Positions 44,380 to 54,942 are shown, counted from the stretch's first letter. The stretch is DNA of 64,000 nt from Indolivaga macrotermitis (GCF_900128985.1 NZ_FQUC01000011.1:93989-157988), one strand, 5' to 3'. Numbers and translations: made by a program. The notes: a model not told the origin generated them from the sequence alone.

Positions 44380-47300
44380 ATGAAAAAGAGCATCAAACAA
44401 AAGAGATTTAGACAAGAAGTGACTGGCAAGATACTTTTTAGTATTTTGGCTGTATTGTTTTGTTTATTACAGAGTAATGAAGTTTTTTCTCAAAGCGCAG
44501 AAAAAATACAGGTGAGGGGTGTTGTTTCTGATGAAACAGGAGAGACCCTTATTGGAGCAAGCGTGGCAGAAAAGGGAACCTCTAATGCAACAATTACTGG
44601 CCTTGACGGGGATTATACATTAACAGTATCTCCTGATGCAGTATTAGTTGTTGCTTATATCGGTTATTCGCCTCAAGAAGTGCCGGTAGGAGGGAAAACA
44701 TCTGTCAACATTCAGTTGAGAAGCGATTCACAAGCCCTTGATGAGGTTGTGGTTACAGCTTTAGGTATTAAGAGAGACCGCAAGTCTTTGGGCTATGCGT
44801 TGTCTGAAGTAAAGGGTGATCAACTAACAGAAAACAGGGACGCGAATATCGCTAACAGCCTTTCCGGTAAAGTTGCAGGTCTTCAGGTAAAACCCTCGGC
44901 TTCAGGTGCGGGCGGTTCTAGCCGTATTGTTCTTCGTGGAGCTAACTCCATTAGTGGTAATAACCAACCTTTGATCGTTGTAGACGGTGTGCCTATTGAT
45001 GGTGGTACAGGTGCCGATAATGACGATATCTGGGGTGAAGGTGTGTATGACACAGGATCAGGTATGTCTGATATATCGCCGGATGATATTGAGAATATCA
45101 CTGTTCTGAAAGGTCCTGCAGCAGCTGCTTTATACGGTTCGCGTGCCGGTAATGGTGTAATCATGATTACGACTAAGACGGGTAAAGGTACTAGCGGTAT
45201 CGGGGTATCTTATAACTCGAACCTGACTTTCGAATCATTAATGATGACACCTAATTTCCAGAACACATATGGACAGGGAGCTAATGGTGCGCTTGACCAG
45301 CAATCTATTTTCAGCTGGGGAGCAGAAATGAAGGGACAGTCGTATACTGACTATGCCGGAAGTTTTAATGATAATAAGGAATTCGTGAGTCTTCGTAATA
45401 AGACTTATAGTGCCGGAGGTATGGATATTAAAGATTTTGTCCGCACTGGTACAACCTGGACTAACAGTTTGGATATCTCAAGTGGTGGTGATAAAAATAC
45501 TATTCGTTTCGGGGTAATGAATCTGATGAACAAAGGTGTAGTTCCTAATAATGATTTCAAAAGATCATCTGCAACATTGCGTGCTACAGCCGAATTGACA
45601 AAGAAATTAACATTGGATGCTAAGGCTAACTTTATTCATCAGGATATGAATAATATGGTTAAATTAGGAGCAAGTCCTGATAATATTTTCTATCAATTCT
45701 TGTTAATGCCTCGTTCTACGCATTTAAGTGATTTTTCTCTTGGTGCAAATGGCTATAAATCTTCATATAAAGGTATAGTTAATCCTTATGCATATCCATC
45801 AGGAACAGTTGATGCTTCAGGATTCGATCTTTCAGGGAAGCCATTAAGTTATGCTAAACCTTCCGCTGGTAATGTCGCTAACCCTTATTTCTCGGTTTAT
45901 AATAACACGACAAATGATAGGAGATACCGCTTTATCGGAATGACATCTTTGAAATATGAGTTTACTGACTGGTTGAATATTCAAGGGCGTTATGGAGTTG
46001 ATTATATTGCAAGTCAATTGAAAGATATTCAGTCGTCGGGTAGTCCGCTTTGGTATTCGGATAAGAATGGTAACTTCTCTTTATCAAAGAGTGATAGCTA
46101 CGAGATGAATGCCGACTTATTGATCACATTTAATAAGCAACTGACTGACAAACTCGGATTATTAGCAACTGCCGGAGGAAATATGATGTATTCGAGATCC
46201 GATGGTGTATGGAATTCAACTAACGGATTAGCAATTGAGTATTATTATGCTCTAGCTAACGGTGTGAACAAAGATGCATCTAATTCTCTTTACCGTAAGC
46301 AAATTAACTCTTTGTACGGTACTACATCTTTCTCTTGGGATAATATGCTGTACCTAGACTTAACAGCCCGTAATGACTGGTCTTCGGCTCTAAATAGTGA
46401 TAACAGATCTTATTTCTATCCGTCTGCAGGTCTTAGCTGGATATTTACTCAATCATTTGGCGAAAGAAACGGTCTAGGCCCAATTAACTATGGTAAGGTA
46501 CGCATGTCATGGGCTCAGGTTGGTAACGATACCGATGCTTATAGGCTTCATAACTATAGAACGATTCGTGTAAATTCTCAAGATGGTTCTATGCAAGCTA
46601 ACAAAAATCAGGTAAAAGCATTATACAATCTTAAAAACGAGACAATAAACTCTTGGGAGCTAGGATTGGATCTGAAAGCGTTCAACAACCGGGTAGGTTT
46701 AGACTTTGCTTTCTATAATAAAGAAGCGAAAGATCAAATATTGAGAAAAGATATACCTGCTTCGACCGGATATCTTTTTGAATATATAAATGCGGGTAAT
46801 GTAAGAAACCGTGGTATTGAGATTATGCTTACAGGAACTCCTGTTCGGACGAAAGATTTTGTATGGGATGTAGCTTTGAACTGGTCAAAGAACAGTAATA
46901 AGATATTGAAACTTACTCCTGACGGACAAAGACAAACATTAAGCCATGCATCATATTCGGATCAGATTATAGTTGTAGCTGACGAAGGTGGTTCATATGG
47001 CGACATGTATGGTAAGGCATACGCAAAAGATACTAAGGGTAACCTGATTGTAGATGAAAATGGTTTGCCTACTTATACAAGTAGTTTTGTGAAATTGGGT
47101 AATTACAACCCTAGTTGGATGGGAGGTTTGACAAGTACGTTCAACTATAAGGGGATTTCTCTTTCATTCCAGATCGATATGCGCTATGGTGGTGATGTAT
47201 ACATGGGGTCTTACCGTTCGGGAGCAAGCTACGGTACATTAGACTTTACGGAAGCAAATCGTGCTGAAGGAAGTATACTTGTGAAAGGTGTTTACGCCGA

Positions 47301-47625
47301 TGGTACAGCCAATACAACCAAAACCAATGCACAACTATATTGGGGACGGGTTGCGAACATTACAGAAGAATGGATATATGATGCAACTAACATCAGATTA
47401 AGAGAGCTAAGCATAGGATATTCGATTCCAAGAAAACTTCTTCGTCAAACTCCGCTGGAAGGTGTGAAATTGAGTTTCGTAGGACGTAACCTTTGGATGA
47501 TATACAGTAAAACTGACGGTTTCGATCCGGAAGCAGGATTTACAACAGGTAATGCACAAGGTATCGAAATGGGATCTATGCCTACTTTACGTTCATTAGG
47601 TTTCAATCTGAATGTTACTTTCTAA
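44380..47625 (+). CDS. SusC/RagA-family TonB-linked outer-membrane transporter (amino-sugar PUL)
   Basis: A 1081-residue TonB-dependent transporter with a long signal region (cleavage near residue 38, EVFSQ), a carboxypeptidase-regulatory-like domain (about 43-118), the LDEVVVTALGIKRDRKSLGYA TonB-box area, plug motifs (QPLIVVDGVPID, VLKGPAAAALYGSRAGNGVIMITTK) and a barrel ending in LNVTF. The KRDRKSLGY variant marks the RagA-like branch that pairs with SusD_2 partners. It should import oligosaccharides, from context amino-sugar-containing ones. Preceded by the promoter at 44275-44304. Confidence 0.93.
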   Translation: MKKSIKQKRFRQEVTGKILFSILAVLFCLLQSNEVFSQSAEKIQVRGVVSDETGETLIGASVAEKGTSNATITGLDGDYTLTVSPDAVLVVAYIGYSPQEVPVGGKTSVNIQLRSDSQALDEVVVTALGIKRDRKSLGYALSEVKGDQLTENRDANIANSLSGKVAGLQVKPSASGAGGSSRIVLRGANSISGNNQPLIVVDGVPIDGGTGADNDDIWGEGVYDTGSGMSDISPDDIENITVLKGPAAAALYGSRAGNGVIMITTKTGKGTSGIGVSYNSNLTFESLMMTPNFQNTYGQGANGALDQQSIFSWGAEMKGQSYTDYAGSFNDNKEFVSLRNKTYSAGGMDIKDFVRTGTTWTNSLDISSGGDKNTIRFGVMNLMNKGVVPNNDFKRSSATLRATAELTKKLTLDAKANFIHQDMNNMVKLGASPDNIFYQFLLMPRSTHLSDFSLGANGYKSSYKGIVNPYAYPSGTVDASGFDLSGKPLSYAKPSAGNVANPYFSVYNNTTNDRRYRFIGMTSLKYEFTDWLNIQGRYGVDYIASQLKDIQSSGSPLWYSDKNGNFSLSKSDSYEMNADLLITFNKQLTDKLGLLATAGGNMMYSRSDGVWNSTNGLAIEYYYALANGVNKDASNSLYRKQINSLYGTTSFSWDNMLYLDLTARNDWSSALNSDNRSYFYPSAGLSWIFTQSFGERNGLGPINYGKVRMSWAQVGNDTDAYRLHNYRTIRVNSQDGSMQANKNQVKALYNLKNETINSWELGLDLKAFNNRVGLDFAFYNKEAKDQILRKDIPASTGYLFEYINAGNVRNRGIEIMLTGTPVRTKDFVWDVALNWSKNSNKILKLTPDGQRQTLSHASYSDQIIVVADEGGSYGDMYGKAYAKDTKGNLIVDENGLPTYTSSFVKLGNYNPSWMGGLTSTFNYKGISLSFQIDMRYGGDVYMGSYRSGASYGTLDFTEANRAEGSILVKGVYADGTANTTKTNAQLYWGRVANITEEWIYDATNIRLRELSIGYSIPRKLLRQTPLEGVKLSFVGRNLWMIYSKTDGFDPEAGFTTGNAQGIEMGSMPTLRSLGFNLNVTF

Positions 47626-47644
47626 CCTATAAAAATCCGAAATC

Positions 47645-49249
47645 ATGAAAAAAAATATATTATTATTCATATTCTCAATATCATTGGGATTGATAAGTTT
47701 CTCTTCTTGTACAGATTTCGATAATCTGAACGATGATCCATATAATCCTAAGGAAGAAGATTATGACTTCTCTAAAGCCGATTTGGGTGCAGCTCTTCGT
47801 TATGGTAGTAATCTTGATTATATAGCAGATAACGGAGGTCTTGCCGGGGGAGGAGACTTATTTGACCGTATCAAAAATAACTGTTGGGAGCCTTGGGCAC
47901 AATATTTCGTAGGAGGGGCAAATCCTCAGAATGGATGGGTAGAAGCTTATTGGAAAGCTAATTATGCAACTTGGATGTCACTTCTTAACGGTGTAATTCG
48001 TGATGCTGCGCTTTATCCTGACCGCGAAAATTCAGAAGCTATTGCCCGTATCTGGCGCGTATATATGTTATCGACTTTCTCTGACTATTTCGGACCGGTA
48101 CCGTTCTCTGAAGACCCGACAGAACCAAGTCCCGATTATATGTCAGTTCAGGATCTACATACAATCTTTTTCAAAGATCTGGAAAGAGCTATAGATCTGT
48201 TTGTTCCCGGACCAACTATGGTTGTTGATGAAGACTTTATATTTGGTGGAGATATTCTTAAATGGCAGAAATTTGCGAATACGCAGAGATTTATGTTAGC
48301 TTTGAAAATCTCGGAAATTGATCAGGCGACAGCAGTAGCAGAAATGAAAAAATCATTGGCACATCCGGCAGGTTTAATGACCAGTACAGCTGACGATGCT
48401 GTAGGACGTTGGTACGATTCGTGGCAAAATGGTCCTGCATATGGAGGTCTTACATGGAACAGATATGCGATGACAACTACTATGGAAAAAATGATCACAG
48501 GTATAGGTGGTTTTCCATATACAGGAGCAGCAACAGGAAAGAAACCTTCTCATGTAGATCCTCGTGCTCAGACATGGTTTGATCCAAGTAATCAGGGTTC
48601 GAATTTCCAAGGTGTAAATGTTGCCCCTATTACATGGGATGAGAATACTATATCCTGGATAAGCGCTACGATAAAAGCTGACAACCGCAGGCCATTAGAT
48701 CAATTGACGTATGTAGAAACATGTTTTATGTTAGCAGAGGCTGTTCATAGAGGTTTTGTTTCGGCAGGAGAAGCCGGCGGCGATGATAAGGCTTGGTATG
48801 AAAAAGGAGTTAAAGCCTCTTTTGCCCGTTGGGGTGTAAGTGCTAAAGCTGATGATTATCTGGCTTCTACAGCTAAGAACGGATGGGGAACATCGGCTAA
48901 ATATGACGATACCAGCGGAGCAGGAAATACTAAGCTTGAAAAAATCGTTACTCAACGCTACTTAGGTTTATTCACAGACCTGTCTTTTCATGTATGGAAT
49001 GATAAGCGCCGTTTGAATCTTCCGGCTATGGATATTCCCGAATATCAAAATACAAGTGTTGGTACCTGGCCAAGAGACGGAAATATACAAAACCCGATGA
49101 ACTACTTCCAAAGAGGTATGTATCCTCAAAATGAGGAGATGAATAATCCTAAATATACTTTGGTTCCATTAGGTGGAGAAAACATAGTTACAGTTCCGCT
49201 TTGGTGGGCTTCGAAGAAAGCAAATTATTGTACATCAACAAGTAAGTAA
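47645..49249 (+). CDS. SusD/RagB-family outer-membrane lipoprotein (SusD_2 type)
   Basis: A 534-residue lipoprotein (lipobox FSSC, Cys22) with the opening DFDNLNDDPYNPKEEDYDFSKADLG that is typical of the SusD_2 (PF12741-like) branch, WRVYMLSTFSDYFGPVPFSE in the TPR region, and a C-terminal block with many Asn, Pro and Trp. It lies 19 bases after susC and forms the binding lid for it. No catalytic activity expected. Confidence 0.92.
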   Translation: MKKNILLFIFSISLGLISFSSCTDFDNLNDDPYNPKEEDYDFSKADLGAALRYGSNLDYIADNGGLAGGGDLFDRIKNNCWEPWAQYFVGGANPQNGWVEAYWKANYATWMSLLNGVIRDAALYPDRENSEAIARIWRVYMLSTFSDYFGPVPFSEDPTEPSPDYMSVQDLHTIFFKDLERAIDLFVPGPTMVVDEDFIFGGDILKWQKFANTQRFMLALKISEIDQATAVAEMKKSLAHPAGLMTSTADDAVGRWYDSWQNGPAYGGLTWNRYAMTTTMEKMITGIGGFPYTGAATGKKPSHVDPRAQTWFDPSNQGSNFQGVNVAPITWDENTISWISATIKADNRRPLDQLTYVETCFMLAEAVHRGFVSAGEAGGDDKAWYEKGVKASFARWGVSAKADDYLASTAKNGWGTSAKYDDTSGAGNTKLEKIVTQRYLGLFTDLSFHVWNDKRRLNLPAMDIPEYQNTSVGTWPRDGNIQNPMNYFQRGMYPQNEEMNNPKYTLVPLGGENIVTVPLWWASKKANYCTSTSK

Positions 49250-49265
49250 TACTATATAAGACTGC

Positions 49266-49308
49266 TTAGTGGTGCAGGGATAGATAACTATAACTCTTGC
49301 ACCACTAA
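49266..49308 (+). promoter_or_regulatory. Hairpin between susD and the ROK kinase
   Basis: TTAGTGGTGCA (49266-49276) and TGCACCACTAA (49298-49308) are perfect 11-bp reverse complements with a 21-base loop. No T tract follows. It may set the ratio between the highly needed SusC/D and the downstream enzymes by mRNA processing or partial termination. Confidence 0.5.
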
Positions 49309-49440
49309 CAGTTAAAATAAAAAAATCGCTGATTTTAGTGGTATAAATAATGATTGGTTTTGTACAGGAAATGTCGAAAATAAAGTCAGATATACTCAGC
49401 ATATTGAGTATCTAACCGAAAATAAAGAAATGCATATCAC

Positions 49441-50271
49441 ATGAGAATAGGAATTGATTTAGGTGGCACTAATGTAAGAGTGGCACTTGTGGATGACAAC
49501 GGGATAATAAATGTTATAAAAGAACCTTGTAAATCAGATAAGGCTGTTGATGAAATTATGGATCACATAAAAGAGATGATCCGTAAAATCAAAACTCCGG
49601 ATGTAACAGGTATAGGTATAGGTGTACCATCTGCCGTAGACCCTGTAAGAGGTATAGTGTATAATGTGATGAATATCCCTTCGTGGAAGGAAGTACACAT
49701 AAAAGAGATTCTCGAAAAAGAATTCAGTATCCCTGTATATGTCAATAATGATGCAAATTGTTTTGTCATGGGCGAAAAATTTTATGGAGCAGTTAAGCCT
49801 TATAAAGATATAATAGGGATAACACTCGGTACAGGATTGGGATCGGGACTTGTTATTGATAATAAGTTATATACCGGGAGTAACACATGTGCCGGAGAGA
49901 TAGGCTGTATCTCATATCTTGATTATACATATGAGGATTATTGCAGTAGCCGTTATTTCATAAGGGAACACAACACAACCGGAGAAAATGCTTACAAAGC
50001 AGCAAAAGAAGGTGATGCAGAAGCCCTTCAGATATGGGACGAATTTGGAGTCCATATTGCTAACATGATTTTTACGGTATTATTTGCGTACGATCCGCAA
50101 GCTATTGTGCTCGGAGGTAGTGTTGCAAATGCATATGAGCTGTTTGCGTCTTCGATGCATACCAGATTGAAAGATTTTATGTTTCCCCATGTGATCGATA
50201 AGCTTGTAATAAAAGTATCGGAAGTTCGTGATGTTGCAATATTAGGAGCTGCGGCTCTGGTGCCAAAATAA
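49441..50271 (+). CDS. ROK family sugar kinase, probable amino-sugar or glucose kinase
   Basis: A 276-residue ROK kinase: the ATP loop IGIDLGGTNVRVAL at residues 3-16, catalytic aspartate in VNNDANCF, and GITLGTGLGSGLV. The usual ROK zinc motif (CxCGxxGCxE) is absent; its place is taken by EIGCISYLDYTYEDYCSSRYF, a variant I recall from other Bacteroidetes ROK proteins. No HTH, so it is an enzyme and not a repressor. Between SusD and an exo-glucosaminidase-like enzyme, phosphorylation of glucosamine, N-acetylglucosamine or glucose is most likely. Confidence 0.85.
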   Translation: MRIGIDLGGTNVRVALVDDNGIINVIKEPCKSDKAVDEIMDHIKEMIRKIKTPDVTGIGIGVPSAVDPVRGIVYNVMNIPSWKEVHIKEILEKEFSIPVYVNNDANCFVMGEKFYGAVKPYKDIIGITLGTGLGSGLVIDNKLYTGSNTCAGEIGCISYLDYTYEDYCSSRYFIREHNTTGENAYKAAKEGDAEALQIWDEFGVHIANMIFTVLFAYDPQAIVLGGSVANAYELFASSMHTRLKDFMFPHVIDKLVIKVSEVRDVAILGAAALVPK

Positions 50272-50289
50272 ATATAAAATTAAAGGGTT

Positions 50290-52917
50290 ATGGTTTTTAA
50301 ATCTTCGTATTCAGCTATATATATTCTGTGTTGTATGCTACTGTTGGTATCGTGCGGCAAAAATGAGAAAAGTGAATATAAATCGATTAAATTATCTGAA
50401 AACTGGAAACTTCATCCATCAGACAGCATAGTTCGTCAGGGAGAAATAATTGCTTCACAGGAACAATCTGTGGAAGGTTGGTTCGAGGCAAAGGTTCCTT
50501 CGACAGTTTTAGGAACATTGACTGCGAACGGATTGTATGGAGATGCCTTTGTCGGTAAGAATATTACGGATATTGACAAGACGCAGTTTGATAAGTCATG
50601 GTGGTATAGAACAGAGTTTGATTTACCTCAATTAGGCGATAACCAGCATGTTATTATCGATTTTGACGGAATTAGCTATTATGCTAATGTGTGGCTGAAT
50701 GGAAAGCTGGTCGCTTCGCGCGATTCGCTGTATGGTACATACAGACGTTTTTCGTTTGATATCACTTCTTTTGTGACAGAGAAAAATACACTAGCGGTTG
50801 AAGTATTTAGAGGTCAAGCAGGTGACCCTAATGTCGGTTTTGCGGACTGGAATCCACGTCCGGCTGACGAGAATATGGGTATATTCAGAGAAGTAACATT
50901 AAAGATAACCGGTTCTGCAAAATTAAATAATACCTATGTTCATACGAAAGTAAATACCCAGACTCTGGACGAAGCATGGGTTACTGTTGAGACCGAAGTT
51001 GAGAACCTTACAGATGCACCGGTAAATGGTGAATTGAAAGGCAAAATAGAGTCGATAAGTTTTACGTATCCCGTAAGCTTACAACCAAATGAAAAAAAGA
51101 AAATAGTATTAACATCCGAACAAGTAAAAGATCTTCATATAAAACAACCTCGTTTGTGGTGGTGCAATAATATGGGGAATCCGGAATTATATGATTTGGA
51201 ATTAAACTTCCTAACGGATAATGCTGTTACATATACAGATTCGGTTACTTTCGGTATTCGTCAGATCGAGGATTTTTTTGATGGTGATGATCGTCGGGGT
51301 ATAAAACTGAATGGCAAAAAAGTTCTCCTGAAGTCAGCAGGATGGACTGACGATATATTCTTACGTGATACGCCCGAAACAAACGAATTGCAAGTGCAAT
51401 ATGTGAAGGATATGAATATGAATATGATTCGTTTTGAAAATTTCTGGGGAACCAGCCAGAACATATACGACCTTTGCGACAAGTATGGCTTGTTGGCTCT
51501 GGTAGGATGGAGTTGCCAATGGGAGTGGGAAGCCTACTATGGTAAACCTTGTGACGAAACGTATGGCTGTATTCTGAATGATCAGGAGATTGATCTGATA
51601 GCAGAATCATTTGCCGATCAGGTATTATGGTTGAGAAACCATCCTTCTATAATAGGGTGGATGCCTGGAAGCGATATGTTACCGGCTCCGAAACTGGAAG
51701 AAAAATATTTGGCATTCTTAAAAGAGTCCGATAGCAGCAGACCATATATTGGTGCCGCTAAAGAACGCACCAGTGAGTTGAGTGGAAAAACAGGAACCAA
51801 GATGGCCGGTCCTTACGAATATGTAGGACCAAACTATTGGTATATAGATACAAAATTTGGCGGAGCATTCGGTTTCAATACCGAAACGGGTATCGGTGCA
51901 CAATTACCGGTACTGGAATCTATCGAAAAGTTTATACCTAAAGATAAGCTATGGCCATTGAATGATTATTGGGGATTCCATTGTACAGCATCTGCTACGG
52001 CTATGAATTCGTTAAAGGTTTTGACCGAGGTAATGGATAATAAGTACGGGAAAGCCGATAATCTGGAAGATTATTTATTGAAGGCAGACCTGATCAATTA
52101 TGATGGAACCAGAGCTATGTTTGAAGCGTTCAGAGCCAATATTGATAAAACTACAGGTATAGTTCAGTGGATGCTAAATTCGGCATGGCCATCGCTATAT
52201 TGGCAATTATATGATTATTACAAAGTACCTACAGCAGCTTACTATTCGGTGAAGAAAGCTAATCAGCCTATCCAGTTGATCTATAACTATGGTACAAATG
52301 CCATACATGCTGTAAATGAAACTATGTCTGATATAAAAGGACACAAGGCGGTTATCCAGGTTTTCGATACAAAATCGAAACTATTAGATAAGAAAGAAGT
52401 AGAGGTAACTCTGACAACAAATACGGCTTCTGAAATATTTAAGTTACAGGAGTTGACAGGTAATATATTTGTTGATACAAAGATATTTAATGAGGAAGGA
52501 GAATTGGTTGCTGATAATTTCTATTGTATTTCAGCGAAACAAGATGAGTACGACTGGGATAAGACAGACTGGGTACATACCTCGGCAAAAGCTTACAGCG
52601 ACTTTAAAGATTTAGCTCAACTTCCGGCCATTACATTAGATGTGAAATGCGAAAAAGCGGAATCGGGTAACGATGTGGTATATTCGGTGACAATTAAAAA
52701 TACATCATCCGATATTTCGTTCTTCAATAACCTGAAATTGAAAGATAATAACGGAGATATAATTTGTCCTGCATTTTGGTCGGATAATTATATAAGTATC
52801 TTGCCGGGAGAAGAAAAAATGTTAAAATGTAAGATCAGTAAACACGATATGCCGGATAGTACTGTAACTTTAGAAGTGAAGGGATGGAACTGTTCTAGAA
52901 TGAGTATGGGTGTTTGA
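50290..52917 (+). CDS. GH2 exo-beta-D-glucosaminidase-like lipoprotein
   Basis: An 875-residue GH2 protein with lipobox LVSC (Cys22). Order: sugar-binding jelly roll (about 55-205), Ig-like domain, TIM barrel (about 330-680), further beta-sandwich domains. The acid/base position reads MPGSDMLP with Asp462 instead of the usual NE pair, and the nucleophile is Glu532 in FNTETGIG; this Asp/Glu pair, 70 residues apart, is the mark of exo-beta-D-glucosaminidases (CsxA type). It would release glucosamine from chitosan-type ends. The amino-sugar genes around support this. A beta-mannosidase role is the alternative. Confidence 0.82.
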   Translation: MVFKSSYSAIYILCCMLLLVSCGKNEKSEYKSIKLSENWKLHPSDSIVRQGEIIASQEQSVEGWFEAKVPSTVLGTLTANGLYGDAFVGKNITDIDKTQFDKSWWYRTEFDLPQLGDNQHVIIDFDGISYYANVWLNGKLVASRDSLYGTYRRFSFDITSFVTEKNTLAVEVFRGQAGDPNVGFADWNPRPADENMGIFREVTLKITGSAKLNNTYVHTKVNTQTLDEAWVTVETEVENLTDAPVNGELKGKIESISFTYPVSLQPNEKKKIVLTSEQVKDLHIKQPRLWWCNNMGNPELYDLELNFLTDNAVTYTDSVTFGIRQIEDFFDGDDRRGIKLNGKKVLLKSAGWTDDIFLRDTPETNELQVQYVKDMNMNMIRFENFWGTSQNIYDLCDKYGLLALVGWSCQWEWEAYYGKPCDETYGCILNDQEIDLIAESFADQVLWLRNHPSIIGWMPGSDMLPAPKLEEKYLAFLKESDSSRPYIGAAKERTSELSGKTGTKMAGPYEYVGPNYWYIDTKFGGAFGFNTETGIGAQLPVLESIEKFIPKDKLWPLNDYWGFHCTASATAMNSLKVLTEVMDNKYGKADNLEDYLLKADLINYDGTRAMFEAFRANIDKTTGIVQWMLNSAWPSLYWQLYDYYKVPTAAYYSVKKANQPIQLIYNYGTNAIHAVNETMSDIKGHKAVIQVFDTKSKLLDKKEVEVTLTTNTASEIFKLQELTGNIFVDTKIFNEEGELVADNFYCISAKQDEYDWDKTDWVHTSAKAYSDFKDLAQLPAITLDVKCEKAESGNDVVYSVTIKNTSSDISFFNNLKLKDNNGDIICPAFWSDNYISILPGEEKMLKCKISKHDMPDSTVTLEVKGWNCSRMSMGV

Positions 52918-52959
52918 TTGACAGATGATAAAGAAATTAACTAAAATTTATTCAAGAAT

Positions 52960-54942
52960 ATGAGATTAGATTTAAGTTCACAGATAGTATTGGACCGTGT
53001 GCCACAACGGTACTATCGTCCTGAGAATGAATATGAATTGTCGGCCCAGACCCGTTATGAAAAAGTGCCGACCAGTATTTATGAGTCATCGGTAGATGCT
53101 TCATTACATATAGCAAAATATATAGCCGACAGGATAAGAGAAAAGCAGAAATCGAATGAAACATTCGTATTGGGATTGCCCGGAGGACATTCTCCACAGA
53201 CTGTCTACGGAGAATTGGTGCGGTTTCATAAAGAGGAAGGATTGAGTTTTAAAAATGTAATTGTATTTAACTTATACGAATTTTATCCATTACAACCGCA
53301 ATCGAACAGTAATTTACGTTTGTTAAAAGAATTGTTTCTTGATCATGTAGATATTTTACCTCAAAATATTTATTCTCCGGATGGATCGGTTCCGAAAGAA
53401 GAAATTTTAAATTATTGCCGTTGTTACGAGCAAACTATCCAGAAAGTAGGAGGTATAGACTATTTGTTGTTAGGTTTGGGGCGTGCCGGTAATATTGGTT
53501 TAAATATAGCCGGATCGAGCTTTGGTTCAAAAACACGTTTGGTCTTGCTTGATGTACAGTCTAAAAAAGAAGCAGTTAATACATTTGGGTCATTAGATAA
53601 AGTTCCCGATAGTGCTGTTACAGTTGGTCTGTCTACTATAATGAATGCTAAGGAGATTACCTTGATAGCCTGGGGCGAAGACAAGGCAAAGAGTATAGTA
53701 GATGTAGTTGAAGGAAATATATCTGACCGGATTCCGGCTTCGTGCCTACAGAGCCATTTGAATGCGCATATTGTATTGGATCTTAATGCTGCCTATGGTT
53801 TGACCCGTATCAATCGTCCATGGCTGGTTACCAGTTGCGATTGGAATGATAAGTTAATTCGCCGGGCTATAGTTTGGTTGTGTCAAAAGTTAAATAAACC
53901 GATTCTGAAACTTACCAATAAAGATTATCAGAACAACGGGTTAGAAGAATTACTGTCTCTGTACGGATCGGCATACAATGTGAATATTATGGTATTCAAT
54001 AACCTGCAGCATACTATAACAGGATGGCCCGGAGGTAAACCGAATGCAGATGATACGAACCGTCCCGAGAGAGCTAAACCTTTTCCTAAAAAGGTCGTTA
54101 TATTCAGTCCTCATCCTGATGATGATGTGATTTCGATGGGAGGAACTTTCAAGCGGTTGGTCGATCAGAAGCACGATGTCCATGTGGCTTATCAAACTTC
54201 AGGAAATATAGCTGTGGGTGATGATGAGGTGATTCGTTACGTATCGGTTATGGAGGATGTAAGAAGCAAATATGATCCAACGAATGAGGTATTGAAGAAA
54301 GAATATGCGGATATTTTGCAATTTCTGTTACACGATAAAAAACAGGATGATGTGGATACTCCCGATGTGCTGTTTCTGAAAGGTCATATTCGAAGAGGAG
54401 AAGCTGTAGCGGGGTGCCGTTATGTTGGTATAGATGCTTCGCATGCACGATTTTTAGACCTGCCTTTCTATGAAACCGGAAAAATAAAAAAGAATCCTAT
54501 TTCGGAAGCCGATGTAGAGATTATAAAAGATTATTTATTGGAGATAAAACCTCACGAGGTATTTGTTGCCGGTGACTTGGCCGATCCTCATGGAACACAT
54601 AAAGTTTGTCTGGATGCCATATTAGCAGCTATTGACGAATTGAAAGATGCAGATTGGCTTAAAGATTGCCGCATCTGGATGTACAGGGGAGCATGGCAAG
54701 AGTGGGAGATAGACCATATAGAAATGGCTGTTCCTATTTCACCGGAAGAATTACGGGCAAAACGTAATGCGATCCTCAAACACCAGTCACAAATGGAAAG
54801 TGCTCCTTTCTTAGGAAATGACGAACGCTTATTCTGGCAAAGAGCCGAAGAAAGAAACAAGGCTACAGCAGACTTGTACCATCAATTGGGGTTGGCTAGT
54901 TATGAAGCTATCGAGGCCTTTGTTGAATACAAACCATTATAA
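52960..54942 (+). CDS. Degenerate NagB domain fused to PIG-L/LmbE-type deacetylase
   Basis: A 660-residue two-domain cytoplasmic protein. Residues about 30-290 are NagB-like but have lost the deaminase site: NMDEY of NagB reads NLYEF (Tyr106), and DGHIAFNEP reads AGNIGLNIA, replacing the catalytic Asp, His and Glu by Ala176, Asn178 and Ile183. The lysine of the GxxKA segment is kept (Lys242). Residues about 375-640 are a PIG-L/LmbE domain with an intact metal site: SPHPDDD (His385, Asp387, Asp388) and DPHGTH (His544, His547). It probably deacetylates an N-acetyl-amino sugar. Similar fusions are known in Bacteroides as glucosamine-6-phosphate deaminase-like proteins. Confidence 0.85.
   Translation: MRLDLSSQIVLDRVPQRYYRPENEYELSAQTRYEKVPTSIYESSVDASLHIAKYIADRIREKQKSNETFVLGLPGGHSPQTVYGELVRFHKEEGLSFKNVIVFNLYEFYPLQPQSNSNLRLLKELFLDHVDILPQNIYSPDGSVPKEEILNYCRCYEQTIQKVGGIDYLLLGLGRAGNIGLNIAGSSFGSKTRLVLLDVQSKKEAVNTFGSLDKVPDSAVTVGLSTIMNAKEITLIAWGEDKAKSIVDVVEGNISDRIPASCLQSHLNAHIVLDLNAAYGLTRINRPWLVTSCDWNDKLIRRAIVWLCQKLNKPILKLTNKDYQNNGLEELLSLYGSAYNVNIMVFNNLQHTITGWPGGKPNADDTNRPERAKPFPKKVVIFSPHPDDDVISMGGTFKRLVDQKHDVHVAYQTSGNIAVGDDEVIRYVSVMEDVRSKYDPTNEVLKKEYADILQFLLHDKKQDDVDTPDVLFLKGHIRRGEAVAGCRYVGIDASHARFLDLPFYETGKIKKNPISEADVEIIKDYLLEIKPHEVFVAGDLADPHGTHKVCLDAILAAIDELKDADWLKDCRIWMYRGAWQEWEIDHIEMAVPISPEELRAKRNAILKHQSQMESAPFLGNDERLFWQRAEERNKATADLYHQLGLASYEAIEAFVEYKPL

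Noticed and set aside
44883..45164. Antisense ORF within susC and similar long antisense frames elsewhere
   Set aside because: Shadow frames of strongly coding genes; no independent start, family or spacing evidence.
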